A DNA stretch of 64,000 bases. It comes from Rheinheimera aquimaris (GTDB lineage: Bacteria > Pseudomonadota > Gammaproteobacteria > Enterobacterales > Alteromonadaceae). The translations under genes and the position numbers were made by a program. The first letter of the stretch is position 1. Each line of letters starts with the position of its first letter. The notes below the pieces were generated by a model. The model did not search any database. It saw only the letters and a list, made by a program, of their open reading frames with translations, and was not told the origin of the DNA. Positions 31,747 to 39,283 of the stretch are shown in pieces. Location: assembly GCF_020531985.1 (NCBI RefSeq), contig NZ_JAJAVQ010000004.1:372001-436000 (forward strand). The letters run 5' to 3'.

Positions 31747-33198
31747 GTGAAGCAGTCTGTGCTGTACCTGTTGTTGTGCGCGTTATTCTCTCCTGTTGCT
31801 TTTGCCGAAACTGGCAGCCTTAACCTTACGCTAGCCCCTGTGGGTATTATTTCTCTGGTGTTGTTTGGCCTGGCTTACCTGCTGGTCATGGCCGAGGAGA
31901 AACTTCATTTACGTAAATCCAAACCGGTGCTGGTCGCAGCCGGTATTATCTGGGCGCTTATCGCCTGGAAATATATGCAGCAGGGCATTCCTGGCGTGAC
32001 GTCGGATGCATTCAGACACACTTTGCTTGAGTTCGCAGAGTTAATGTTGTTTTTGCTGGTCGCGATGACTTACATCAGCGCGCTGGAAGAGCGGCGGTTG
32101 TTTGATGCTTTACGGGCCTGGATGATCCGCCGTGGCTTCAGTTACCGGACGCTGTTCTGGATTAGCGGTGTTCTGGCATTCATCATTTCGTCTTTTGCCA
32201 ACAATATGACCACCGCTATGTTGATGTGTGCGGTAGTGATGAAAGTCGCTGAAGGCGACAAGCGTTTTATTAACCTGACCTGTGTCAATATTGTCGTTGC
32301 GGCTAATGCCGGCGGCGCCTTTATTCCGTTTGGCGATATTACCACGCTGATGGTATGGCAGGCGGGTATTGTTACTTTTAATGAATTCTTTACGCTGTTT
32401 GTTCCGGCTGTGGTGAACTACCTGGTACCGGCCATTATCATGAGCTTTTTTGTTGAGCGGCGTTATCCGGCGGCGCTGCAAGAAGATGTTGAGCTAAAGC
32501 GTGGAGCGCTGCGCATTCTGACGCTGTTTTTAGCCACTATTGCGCTGGCAGTGTTATATCACTCCTGGCTGGATTTGCCGCCGGTGCTTGGCATGATGAC
32601 GGGCCTGGGCCTGCTACAGTTTTTCGGCTTCTTTCTGCGTAAAACACTGCCCGGTTCACTAGCACGGAAAAAAGCGATGGCAGAGCGTGAAGGCGACATA
32701 GAGCGTATTCGCGCGCTGGGCCAGATAGTGCCGTTTGATGTCTTTAACCGTATTGCCCGTGCCGAATGGGACACCTTACTGTTTTTCTACGGCGTGGTAA
32801 TGTGTGTCGGTGGCCTGGGGTATATCGGTTATCTGGAAATGTTGTCAGTCGGTTTGTATGGCAGTGGTAATCCGACGTTTGCGAATGTTATTTTAGGTTT
32901 GATGTCATCTGTGGTGGATAACATCCCGGTGATGTTTGCCGTATTGACGATGGAACCGGCAATGTCACACGGTCAGTGGCTGCTGATTACACTCACGGCA
33001 GGTGTTGGTGGCAGTTTATTGTCTATTGGTTCTGCAGCCGGTGTAGCGTTAATGGGGCAGGCCCGTGGCTACTACACCTTCGCCGGTCATTTGAAGTGGG
33101 CGCCGGTGATACTGCTGGGCTATGGAGCCAGTGTTGTTACCCATTTATACCTGAATGCCCATTTGTTTGATGTGTTTAGCAGCGCTGCCGCTCATTAA
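31747..33198 (+). CDS. NhaD-type antiporter, copy 2, with altered ion-site motif
   Basis: A 483-residue paralogue very similar to copy 1 over the whole length (signal-like start ending PVAFA, then about 12 helices). Start is GTG at 31747 after GAGGAC. Two changes fall in the most conserved places: the ADN of the antiporter motif is A-N152-N153 (SSFANNMTTAM), and GGAFSPFGD reads GGAFIPFGD. The VVDNIPV and GSAAGVALMG motifs are unchanged. It is therefore an intact gene of the NhaD fold whose ion specificity or activity may differ from copy 1; that is inference. Confidence 0.88.
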   Translation: MKQSVLYLLLCALFSPVAFAETGSLNLTLAPVGIISLVLFGLAYLLVMAEEKLHLRKSKPVLVAAGIIWALIAWKYMQQGIPGVTSDAFRHTLLEFAELMLFLLVAMTYISALEERRLFDALRAWMIRRGFSYRTLFWISGVLAFIISSFANNMTTAMLMCAVVMKVAEGDKRFINLTCVNIVVAANAGGAFIPFGDITTLMVWQAGIVTFNEFFTLFVPAVVNYLVPAIIMSFFVERRYPAALQEDVELKRGALRILTLFLATIALAVLYHSWLDLPPVLGMMTGLGLLQFFGFFLRKTLPGSLARKKAMAEREGDIERIRALGQIVPFDVFNRIARAEWDTLLFFYGVVMCVGGLGYIGYLEMLSVGLYGSGNPTFANVILGLMSSVVDNIPVMFAVLTMEPAMSHGQWLLITLTAGVGGSLLSIGSAAGVALMGQARGYYTFAGHLKWAPVILLGYGASVVTHLYLNAHLFDVFSSAAAH

Positions 33199-33208
33199 TC
33201 AGAAATAA

Positions 33209-33230
33209 GGTGCTATCAGCCGATAGCACC
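33209..33230 (+). other. Perfect stem-loop after nhaD copy 2
   Basis: A nine-base inverted repeat GGTGCTATC/GATAGCACC (33209-33217 and 33222-33230) with loop AGCC lies just upstream of the next gene's ribosome site. Only ATTT follows, so it is a weak terminator or a message-stabilising hairpin. Confidence 0.55.
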
Positions 33231-33245
33231 ATTTCGGGAGAACAG

Positions 33246-33596
33246 ATGTCTAAAAAAGTGTATTGTATTGCTCAGTTTCTGCCCAAACCGGGCAAGGCCG
33301 ATGAGTTGTTTAAAGTACTGCAGAGCTTGGAGCCAAACAGTAACCGTGAAGACGGCTGTTTGCAGTACATTGTTACTCGCCAGATCGAAAGCCCTTTTGC
33401 TGAAGGCAAAAGCTTTCCTATTGCCTTTAACGAAATCTGGGCCGACTTGCCAAGCTTTGAAGCGCATTGCCAGCGCGCTGAGATAAAGCACTTCTTTGAA
33501 ACCTACTGCTTAGCCGAAGACGGCCTGGCAGCGGACTGGAACGTATGCATTTACAGCGACGAGCCAGCCAATTTCGATGCGCCTGCATTAAGCTGA
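33246..33596 (+). CDS. Antibiotic-biosynthesis-monooxygenase (ABM) fold protein
   Basis: Small cytoplasmic ferredoxin-like-fold protein of 116 residues. Features of the family are the N-terminal strand VYCIAQFLPKPGKADELFKVL, the EDGCLQYIV strand, FNEIWADLPSFEAHCQ and HFFETY. Relatives include quinol monooxygenases (YgiN) and many of unknown role, so the substrate is not assigned. The ATG at 33246 follows GGGAG. A strong terminator follows the gene. Confidence 0.85.
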   Translation: MSKKVYCIAQFLPKPGKADELFKVLQSLEPNSNREDGCLQYIVTRQIESPFAEGKSFPIAFNEIWADLPSFEAHCQRAEIKHFFETYCLAEDGLAADWNVCIYSDEPANFDAPALS

Positions 33597-33618
33597 AGCC
33601 TGATTCTGCTAGAAACAA

Positions 33619-33645
33619 AAAGCCCTGCATTGCAGGGTTTTTTTT
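33619..33645 (+). terminator. Terminator after the ABM gene
   Basis: A stem CCCTGC/GCAGGG (33623-33628 and 33632-33637), extended by A:T pairs, with a 3-base loop is followed by eight T. Confidence 0.9.
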
Positions 33646-33647
33646 GC

Positions 33648-33673
33648 AAAGTACTATGCTAGCTTAGTACTTT
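33648..33673. promoter_or_regulatory. 26-bp palindrome, candidate operator of the racemase gene
   Basis: Half-sites AAAGTACTA (33648-33656) and TAGTACTTT (33665-33673) flank a central GCTAGC; only one base pair of the 26 breaks the symmetry. It lies 22 bases before the racemase ATG, over the region where its promoter should be (a TTGCAA at 33644-33649 could be the -35). A dimeric repressor site is the simplest reading; a hairpin in the 5' leader is the alternative. Confidence 0.55.
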
Positions 33674-33695
33674 TAAGTGCACCGACGAGCAAATT

Positions 33696-34388
33696 ATGAA
33701 AACGATAGGATTGATTGGTGGTATGAGCTGGGAGTCGACCATTCCTTACTACCGGGCAATAAACGAAGGCGTGAAACAGCAGTTGGGTGGTTTACATTCT
33801 GCTAGGTGTATTTTGTATAGCGTTGATTTTCACGATATCGAGCGTTTACAACATGCCGGCGATTGGAACGCCGCCGGTGCCATGCTCGCTGATGCGGCTC
33901 GCTCGCTAGAGTTGGCAGGGGCAGGTTTTATTGTGTTGTGTACTAATACTATGCATAAAGTTGCCGGCAGCATTGAAGCCGCGGTAAGCATTCCTCTGCT
34001 GCATATCGCCGATGCAACGGCTATGGCGGTTAAACAGGCAGGTTTTAGCCGGGTAGGCTTGCTTGGTACTAAATTTACCATGGAACAACCGTTTTACCGT
34101 GAATATCTGAATGATCAATACGGCATAGAAGTACTGCTGCCAAATGACGCCGAGCGCGATAGTCTGCATCAGATTATTTATCAGGAGTTATGTCAGGGTA
34201 TTATTAACCCGGAGTCGAAACAGACAGTGCGGCGCATGATGGCAGGGTTCGCCTGGCAAGGTGTGGATGCGATAATTCTGGGGTGCACAGAGATTGGTTT
34301 GCTGGTAGGCAAAGCGGATGCGGCAGTACCGTTATTTGATACCACACTGCTGCATGCTAAGGCTGCAGTACAGCAGGCGCTGGCTTGA
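33696..34388 (+). CDS. Aspartate/glutamate racemase family protein
   Basis: Cytoplasmic PLP-independent racemase of 230 residues. The two catalytic cysteines are C82 in LCTNTMHK and C197 in LGCTEIGLL; the N-terminus IGLIGGMSWEST is typical of the aspartate racemase/YgeA branch. Substrate (Asp, Glu, or broad amino acids) is not fixed by the sequence. A single gene unit: terminator and palindrome upstream, terminator downstream. Confidence 0.92.
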   Translation: MKTIGLIGGMSWESTIPYYRAINEGVKQQLGGLHSARCILYSVDFHDIERLQHAGDWNAAGAMLADAARSLELAGAGFIVLCTNTMHKVAGSIEAAVSIPLLHIADATAMAVKQAGFSRVGLLGTKFTMEQPFYREYLNDQYGIEVLLPNDAERDSLHQIIYQELCQGIINPESKQTVRRMMAGFAWQGVDAIILGCTEIGLLVGKADAAVPLFDTTLLHAKAAVQQALA

Positions 34389-34399
34389 CTGCTAACAAA

Positions 34400-34419
34400 A
34401 AGCCGCTTTACAGCGGCTT
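34400..34419. terminator. Shared terminator between converging genes
   Basis: A stem AAGCCGCT/AGCGGCTT (34400-34407 and 34412-34419) with a 4-base loop lies between the racemase gene and the oppositely oriented secreted-protein gene. The longer T run is on the minus strand. Confidence 0.8.
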
Positions 34420-34436
34420 TGATGGCAAAATTATTA

Positions 34437-35219
34437 CTACCGACGGCGTAATCTGAGAGCTGCTAAACCCGTGGCTAAAATCAGCACGCTGGCAGGTGCC
34501 GGTACCGGATTAGATGGATTTTCAGTTTGTTCACCCACAAAAGCAATCAGGTTTTTCGTCAATTGTTGTGAATTAGGCAGATCAAAATCGTTCATCATAA
34601 AATTCACATCCAGGATTGTTGTCAAGGCACCAGCCATAGCATTAGCCAGGCTGCCAGCAGCAAAGGCGACACCTGAACCGACAGAGCCGTCAGCCCTCGA
34701 CGTGATCCACTGACCGCTTCCTTTGTTATTAAAACAGCCCGACATAGCGTAATTAACCTCAGAGACATCATTCGGCCCGGTAAAAGGTGCATGCACAACT
34801 TGCGTGCCATCGCTGCAACTATTAAAGCCTAAATCTCCGCCACCCAGTGAAGCTATCAACGACAGCACTGAGTTGTTCCGTTCCATAAAATAGTGGTTTT
34901 CGCCCATTAAAAACAAGCCCCCGCCACTTACCAGATAATTGCTGTAAGCGGTTTGTTCTGAGCTATCTAAGGCGGCGGCGTTAAAAAAACGCACGTCCCA
35001 TATCTGCGAGTATGCAGATAGGTCGCCCAGTAAGTCATCAACGATAGTAACAGTGTTACCAACGGCTTCATGTAACGCTTTAAGGTTGTCGGTCAGCGCT
35101 GAGGTTGTATCAACTTCTGTTGTCTGGTTAGCGCCATTGATAATCAGAATTGGGCCTGCCATTGCCGCACTTGATACCAGTAAACTACCTGCACAAATTA
35201 CTGATTTTAAAAACTGCAT
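34437..35219 (-). CDS. Secreted protein with PEP-CTERM-like sorting tail
   Basis: Exported protein of 260 residues. A signal peptide (to about residue 22, AAMA) is followed by a domain beginning ILIINGANQ that resembles glutamine-amidotransferase-like/flavodoxin folds (SGGGLFLMGEN). The C-terminus VPAPASVLILATGLAALRLRRR has the three parts of a PEP-CTERM tail: VPxPA motif, hydrophobic helix and Arg cluster, with Ala in place of the usual Glu. The ATG at 35219 has GGAG five bases ahead; a GTG two codons earlier is less likely. Such proteins are normally processed by an exosortase, none of which is in this window. Function unknown. Confidence 0.8.
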   Translation of the reverse strand: MQFLKSVICAGSLLVSSAAMAGPILIINGANQTTEVDTTSALTDNLKALHEAVGNTVTIVDDLLGDLSAYSQIWDVRFFNAAALDSSEQTAYSNYLVSGGGLFLMGENHYFMERNNSVLSLIASLGGGDLGFNSCSDGTQVVHAPFTGPNDVSEVNYAMSGCFNNKGSGQWITSRADGSVGSGVAFAAGSLANAMAGALTTILDVNFMMNDFDLPNSQQLTKNLIAFVGEQTENPSNPVPAPASVLILATGLAALRLRRR

Positions 35220-35472
35220 TTTCACTCCGTGAATTAACTTCTTTATTGCTTACTTCAGGTTATTTGCTATCTTTGCAAAAATTATTCCTTTTTTAATTGC
35301 TTTGTTTTTCAATATCATACATCCAGCATCATGTGATTTTGTAAAGAAAGTCGACATTTGATGGCTGCGTTGAATGCTACTATGCACAGCAGTACCGGGT
35401 GTTACCTTGCCTGTGATGGCTAAATTAGTTAGTTTTAGCGGCAGTTAAGCTGTTGCTGGCAGGAGATGTGTT

Positions 35473-36186
35473 CTGGATACGTTAACTACCATAGTACTTT
35501 GCACACTGGGTGCAGGCCTTGCGATGCCAGCTGGTGCATTATTAGCTGCCATTGAGCATATCCGGCCGCATTGGCTGGAAAAAGAGTTCCGCCACAGTGT
35601 ATTGGCGTTTGGTGCCGGTGCGCTGTTATCTGCAGTTGCGTTGGTACTGGTGCCCGAGGGTATAAAGCATCAGGCGGTGATACCGGCTGCGCTGTGGTTT
35701 GTTGCCGGTGGTTTTGGCTTTATGCTGCTGGATATTATATTGAAAAAAGCCAATACGCCTGCCAGTCAACTTGCGGCAATGCTGGCAGATTTTATCCCCG
35801 AATCGGTTGCGCTTGGCGCCGCATTTAGTGCAGATCCCAATACAGCCATCTTACTGGCCGGTATTATTGCATTGCAAAATCTGCCCGAAGGTTTTAATGC
35901 CTACCGGGAGCTCAACCCTTCTGGTGGCTCTAAATGGCGGCTGATCATCAGTTTCAGTGCTATGGCACTACTCGGTCCGGCTGCCGGCCTGGTTGGTCAT
36001 GTCTGGTTGCAGCAGCAGCCGGTGATAGTGAGTGCGATGATGCTATTTGCCGCCGGCGGCATCCTGTACTCGGTATTTCAGGATATGGCACCGCAGGTAA
36101 AGCTGGCGCGTCACTGGGGCCCGCCAATGGGGACAGTGCTGGGGTTTATGCTTGGTATGGCAGGTTTTATGCTGGCACATCAATAA
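35473..36186 (+). CDS. ZIP-like divalent metal transporter, apparent CTG start
   Basis: Inner-membrane protein of about 237 residues with seven to eight helices and the ZIP layout. The two metal-site helices read DFIPESVALG and ALQNLPEGFNAY, so the usual His of each HxxPE motif is Asp and Gln respectively. The first ATG in frame (35524) would cut into helix 1. Back to the stop at 35446 the only start-like codon is CTG at 35473, which has AGGAG seven bases ahead and completes the helix; I use it with caution. Metal specificity is unknown. pnuC follows after 42 bases. Confidence 0.75.
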   Translation: MDTLTTIVLCTLGAGLAMPAGALLAAIEHIRPHWLEKEFRHSVLAFGAGALLSAVALVLVPEGIKHQAVIPAALWFVAGGFGFMLLDIILKKANTPASQLAAMLADFIPESVALGAAFSADPNTAILLAGIIALQNLPEGFNAYRELNPSGGSKWRLIISFSAMALLGPAAGLVGHVWLQQQPVIVSAMMLFAAGGILYSVFQDMAPQVKLARHWGPPMGTVLGFMLGMAGFMLAHQ

Positions 36187-36228
36187 ACTGGTTGCTTAGT
36201 TTTAAAACGTTATTTACAGGATAATGGC

Positions 36229-36798
36229 ATGGATACAGCATATCTGGAGTATGCGGCGAACGGGTTTTATCTGCTGGCAGTATTTCTGGCAGCGCGTAAT
36301 AGTATTCATACCTGGTGGTTGGGTATTATTGGTTGCCTATTGTTTGCGGCACTGTTTTATCAGGTCAAACTCTATGCTGAAGTGCTGTTGATGCTGTTTT
36401 TTGTCGTCACTAATGGCATAGGTTGGTATCAATGGGGCTGGCAAAGCGGTGTTAAGCAGGTTACTAACACGCCACTCTGGCGTCTGGCTGGTTATAGTGC
36501 CCTGGCCGCACTGGTGACTCTGTTGTATGGCTACATATTACACAGTATGACGGATGCTTATGCACCCTTTATTGATTCCGCTATTTTGATGTTCAGTGTT
36601 ATCGCACAGTTTTTACTGATGAACCGTAAACTTGAAACCTGGTGGTTCTGGCTTGTGGTTAATACGGTAGCGGTACCGTTGTATTTCTCTCGTGACTTAC
36701 AGCTGACCGCTATCGTCTATATTGGCTTCTGGTTTAATGCCTGGTATGGCTTATATATATGGCGCAGGTTACGCAACGTCAGCCTCACACCAGGCTGA
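36229..36798 (+). CDS. pnuC: Nicotinamide riboside transporter PnuC
   Basis: Inner-membrane carrier of 189 residues that takes up nicotinamide riboside for NAD salvage. It has about seven helices, the N-terminal NSIHTWWLGIIGCLLFA and the family signature QFLLMNRKLETWWFWLVVN near 127-145. AGGATAA precedes the ATG. No nadR or kinase gene is nearby. It converges on the DUF3379 gene with only five bases between stops. Confidence 0.92.
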   Translation: MDTAYLEYAANGFYLLAVFLAARNSIHTWWLGIIGCLLFAALFYQVKLYAEVLLMLFFVVTNGIGWYQWGWQSGVKQVTNTPLWRLAGYSALAALVTLLYGYILHSMTDAYAPFIDSAILMFSVIAQFLLMNRKLETWWFWLVVNTVAVPLYFSRDLQLTAIVYIGFWFNAWYGLYIWRRLRNVSLTPG

Positions 36799-36799
36799 C
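36778..36799. other. Stem-loop at the converging pnuC/DUF3379 ends
   Basis: A perfect 8-base inverted repeat GTCAGCCT/AGGCTGAC (36778-36785 and 36792-36799) with a 6-base loop overlaps the pnuC stop. No T run follows on either strand, so its terminator role is uncertain. Confidence 0.45.
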
Positions 36800-36803
36800 C
36801 CGG

Positions 36804-37505
36804 TTAGGCTGAAAAAATGAGTTTGTCCTGCAGCTTCTGCGGCAGCTGCTGCAAATCTGTAGCGTTGCTGCTGACAACGACGACATTTGCTTTAGGCATA
36901 GCCATAGTGATGCCCTGATACCGCTCGTCGGCAAACTGTGCGTTAAAGGCCAGTTCAACTTCTTTGGGTACCACAAAGATAGTGGCATAGCCGCTGTCGG
37001 TTTTTACTGCCAGATGCAAAGAACGCACCCCCTGAAAGGTACAGTAACGGGCATAAATAATCTCGTCCTGCCAGTCCTGCAGGCTGGCATCAAAGTCTGC
37101 AAGTTTCAGATTTACTGTGCTGACCGGCTGCACCTGCGCATGATTTAGCAAGTAGTTTTCTTCATGGTAAACATGGGCCAGGGCATGCCCGCCTAAATCT
37201 GTCGCAAAGCTGTTGTAATACAGTTGTAAGCCCAGCACTGACACTACAGCAATACTGGCCGCCATCGCCAGCGGTTTAAACCAGTTACGGCGTGGCTTTT
37301 GCTGTTGCTGTGGTATCTGCAACAAGCGCTCTGCCAGCATCGGCGGTACCGGAATATGCAGTGCATCTTCCAACTGGCGCTGCTGCTGTTGTAATTCACT
37401 GGCAAAGCAGCGCAGGTCGTTGTCGTTCGCAATAGCTGCCAATACTTCTGGCTCCGTGCTAAAAGGATCTGCCATTAAGATACGGCGTAATTCGGTGTTA
37501 TCCAT
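36804..37505 (-). CDS. DUF3379-family membrane protein, probable anti-sigma factor
   Basis: Single-pass membrane protein of 233 residues. The N-terminal cytoplasmic part (about 1-78) is helical and Gln-rich, a membrane helix lies near 80-98 (MAASIAVVSVLGLQLYY) and a roughly 130-residue periplasmic domain follows. DUF3379 members usually sit behind ECF sigma genes, which is the case here with an 8-base overlap, so an anti-sigma role is likely but not shown by a zinc motif. The signal it senses is unknown. Confidence 0.85.
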   Translation of the reverse strand: MDNTELRRILMADPFSTEPEVLAAIANDNDLRCFASELQQQQRQLEDALHIPVPPMLAERLLQIPQQQQKPRRNWFKPLAMAASIAVVSVLGLQLYYNSFATDLGGHALAHVYHEENYLLNHAQVQPVSTVNLKLADFDASLQDWQDEIIYARYCTFQGVRSLHLAVKTDSGYATIFVVPKEVELAFNAQFADERYQGITMAMPKANVVVVSSNATDLQQLPQKLQDKLIFSA

Positions 37506-38148
37506 GGCGGGACTCCCCTTGTTGCATCAGGCTGTCGCGTAGCAGTTTACGTGCCCGGAACAGCCGGGTGTTAACGGTGTTTACATTCAATTGCAGCACA
37601 GCGGCTATCTCGTCGCTGCTAAAGCCACCCAGAACCTGCAATACCAAAGGCTCGCGGTATTCTTCGGCTAATGCCGCCATATGGCGGCGCAGCGTATCAT
37701 TGTCACAGTCCTGTTCGGCACTGGTCTGGGCGGTATCAGGCAAACTATCCTGCTCGGCCGCGTCATCATAATCAAACTGACGGCGCTCAAAGCGCCTGGC
37801 ATTTTCCCGCCGCACTATCGTGATTAACCAGGCTTTGGCAGCACCGGCATCAAGCAAGCTATCAAGGCTTTTCCAGGCCCGCAGAAAGGTTTCCTGCACC
37901 AAATCCTGGGCTATATCAGGGTCTTTACACAGCCAGTAGCCGTAGCGGTACACATCAGCATGATACAGCTGCACCAGCTGTTCATAACGTTTGGTTTTGC
38001 TGCCGTTGTTGTCAAATATCACAAGGGTTGCGCTGCTCTGAGGCAGCGTTTTTGCAGAGTGTTCAGCCATCGGCCCGATATCTTTGGTTGATTCTGCTGC
38101 CAGCCTAGCGTTATTTCGCTGCGCTGGCAAAAAATGTAGTTCACCCAT
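37498..38148 (-). CDS. ECF-type RNA polymerase sigma factor
   Basis: Group 4 sigma factor of 216 residues. Region 2 spans about 52-120 (YEQLVQLYHADVYRYGYWLC, DLVQETFLRAWKSL) and region 4 about 155-205 (EYREPLVLQVLGGFSSDEIAAVL, NTVNTRLFRARKLL). About 50 residues precede region 2, more than usual; an internal Met27 is possible, but the ATG at 38148 has GGAG eight bases ahead and makes an 8-base overlap with the doxX stop. Lies between DoxX and its probable anti-sigma factor. Confidence 0.92.
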   Translation of the reverse strand: MGELHFLPAQRNNARLAAESTKDIGPMAEHSAKTLPQSSATLVIFDNNGSKTKRYEQLVQLYHADVYRYGYWLCKDPDIAQDLVQETFLRAWKSLDSLLDAGAAKAWLITIVRRENARRFERRQFDYDDAAEQDSLPDTAQTSAEQDCDNDTLRRHMAALAEEYREPLVLQVLGGFSSDEIAAVLQLNVNTVNTRLFRARKLLRDSLMQQGESRHG

Positions 38149-38755
38149 GTTGCTGCTCCGCTACAACAGGCCGCCCTTTGCTGATGTAGTGATCAAGGCT
38201 GGTATAGCGGCCGCCACCGGTGAAAAACAGGCTAAATAACATCAGAAAGTAGGTTGCCGCAAACTCAATACCATTATTCAGGATGACAATGCTGCCATTG
38301 CTGGTCAGCCAGTCGTAGTTGCCGTGTTCCTGCAATATGCTGCGGGCTGCACTGAGTTGCTGCGCCGAATTGACAACTTGGTCGTTTGCCAACCAGCTGC
38401 TGCTATCGGCAATTGCCAGCCAGCCATTTGGCCAATGTACAGCGAAGATCGCCACCAGCATGGTTACCATCAGTGGAATGCTGACCAGGCGGGTAAATAA
38501 CCCGAGCGCCAGTAAGATGGCACCCAGCATTTCAGCGCCAATGGCAAGTGTTGCCATTAGGGCAGGTGCCGGTAACCCCAGGCCCCATTCACTGTTGCCA
38601 AACCAGGCAATAGTGTCATCGATGTGCTGATATTTGTTCCAGCCTGCCTGCAATAAAACCGGCGCCAGATAAAGCCGCAGTAAAAAAGGCGCAAAGCCGG
38701 ATAAATGCTGGCTTTTCGCCACAGCACGCTGGTACAGCGATATAACAGTCTGCAT
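38141..38755 (-). CDS. DoxX-family inner-membrane protein
   Basis: Membrane protein of 204 residues with about four helices. The DoxX core is visible in LLRLYLAPVLLQAGWNKY, ALMATLAIGAEMLGAILLALGLFTRL and PLMVTMLVAIFAVHWPNGW; a long hydrophilic insertion follows (about 113-160). Family members are linked to thiol/oxidative stress and quinone chemistry in other bacteria, but roles vary. First gene of a three-gene operon with the sigma and anti-sigma genes, joined by 8-base overlaps. Confidence 0.88.
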   Translation of the reverse strand: MQTVISLYQRAVAKSQHLSGFAPFLLRLYLAPVLLQAGWNKYQHIDDTIAWFGNSEWGLGLPAPALMATLAIGAEMLGAILLALGLFTRLVSIPLMVTMLVAIFAVHWPNGWLAIADSSSWLANDQVVNSAQQLSAARSILQEHGNYDWLTSNGSIVILNNGIEFAATYFLMLFSLFFTGGGRYTSLDHYISKGRPVVAEQQHG

Positions 38756-38819
38756 AGATACCTGAGTGATTAAATCAATAACTTTGCTATAGGAACGGCA
38801 GCAGTGCAGAAATATTTCA

Positions 38820-38841
38820 GCGCAGTATGAATTTACTGCGC
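38820..38841. other. Perfect inverted repeat upstream of doxX
   Basis: GCGCAGTA (38820-38827) and TACTGCGC (38834-38841) with a 6-base spacer lie 65 bases upstream of the doxX start and 20 bases past the stop of the preceding gene. It may be a terminator without a T run, or an operator of the doxX-sigma unit. Confidence 0.5.
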
Positions 38842-38860
38842 CGGAGCGGGCTAAGGCGGC

Positions 38861-39139
38861 TTAGTGCACGCGATACAGACGGCAGAAGAAATCGATTACA
38901 GCATCTGCATCCAGGTTAGTAAAGCGCACTTTGCGTTTGGCCACGATGGCCTCACCCAGCGTTTTTAACGTGTGCTCCAGTGGCAAGCCGCTTGGACGCT
39001 CCAGCTGGTGGTCGGCAAACAAAAAGTTAAGCGCGGCACTGGCGTAGGATTTACCCGGTGATAAAGAAACCAGTTCCAGCTCCTGCAAACGAACACCCAG
39101 GTTGCGGATCCTCTCTAAGCGGTAAGTTTCTTTCATCAT
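38861..39139 (-). CDS. Small protein of unknown function
   Basis: I do not recognise this 92-residue protein. It is soluble and rich in Leu, Arg and Lys (MKETYRLERIRNLGVRLQELELV), without Cys motifs, signal peptide or membrane helix; it ends DAVIDFFCRLYRVH. Codon use resembles its neighbours, and it is the only long frame in the stretch between doxX and the Lon-like gene, from which it diverges. A second Met follows the first. Likely a real lineage-specific gene. Confidence 0.65.
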   Translation of the reverse strand: MMKETYRLERIRNLGVRLQELELVSLSPGKSYASAALNFLFADHQLERPSGLPLEHTLKTLGEAIVAKRKVRFTNLDADAVIDFFCRLYRVH

Positions 39140-39283
39140 TGGCCCCGTGTTATCTATGCCTTGGTAAACACTGTATCGACAACAGAGGGTTTTTCTTTAG
39201 TAAAACGATGAAATTGACCAGTACAGCTAAGCCGCTTTTTGCTAGTATACCGGCCATAACAGTTGGTTACGCTAAGGTATTAC

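Noticed and set aside
35466..35550. ATG at 35466 in front of the ZIP-like gene
   Set aside because: It is in another frame from the transporter and ends after about 30 codons; AGGAG could serve it, but the product has no support.
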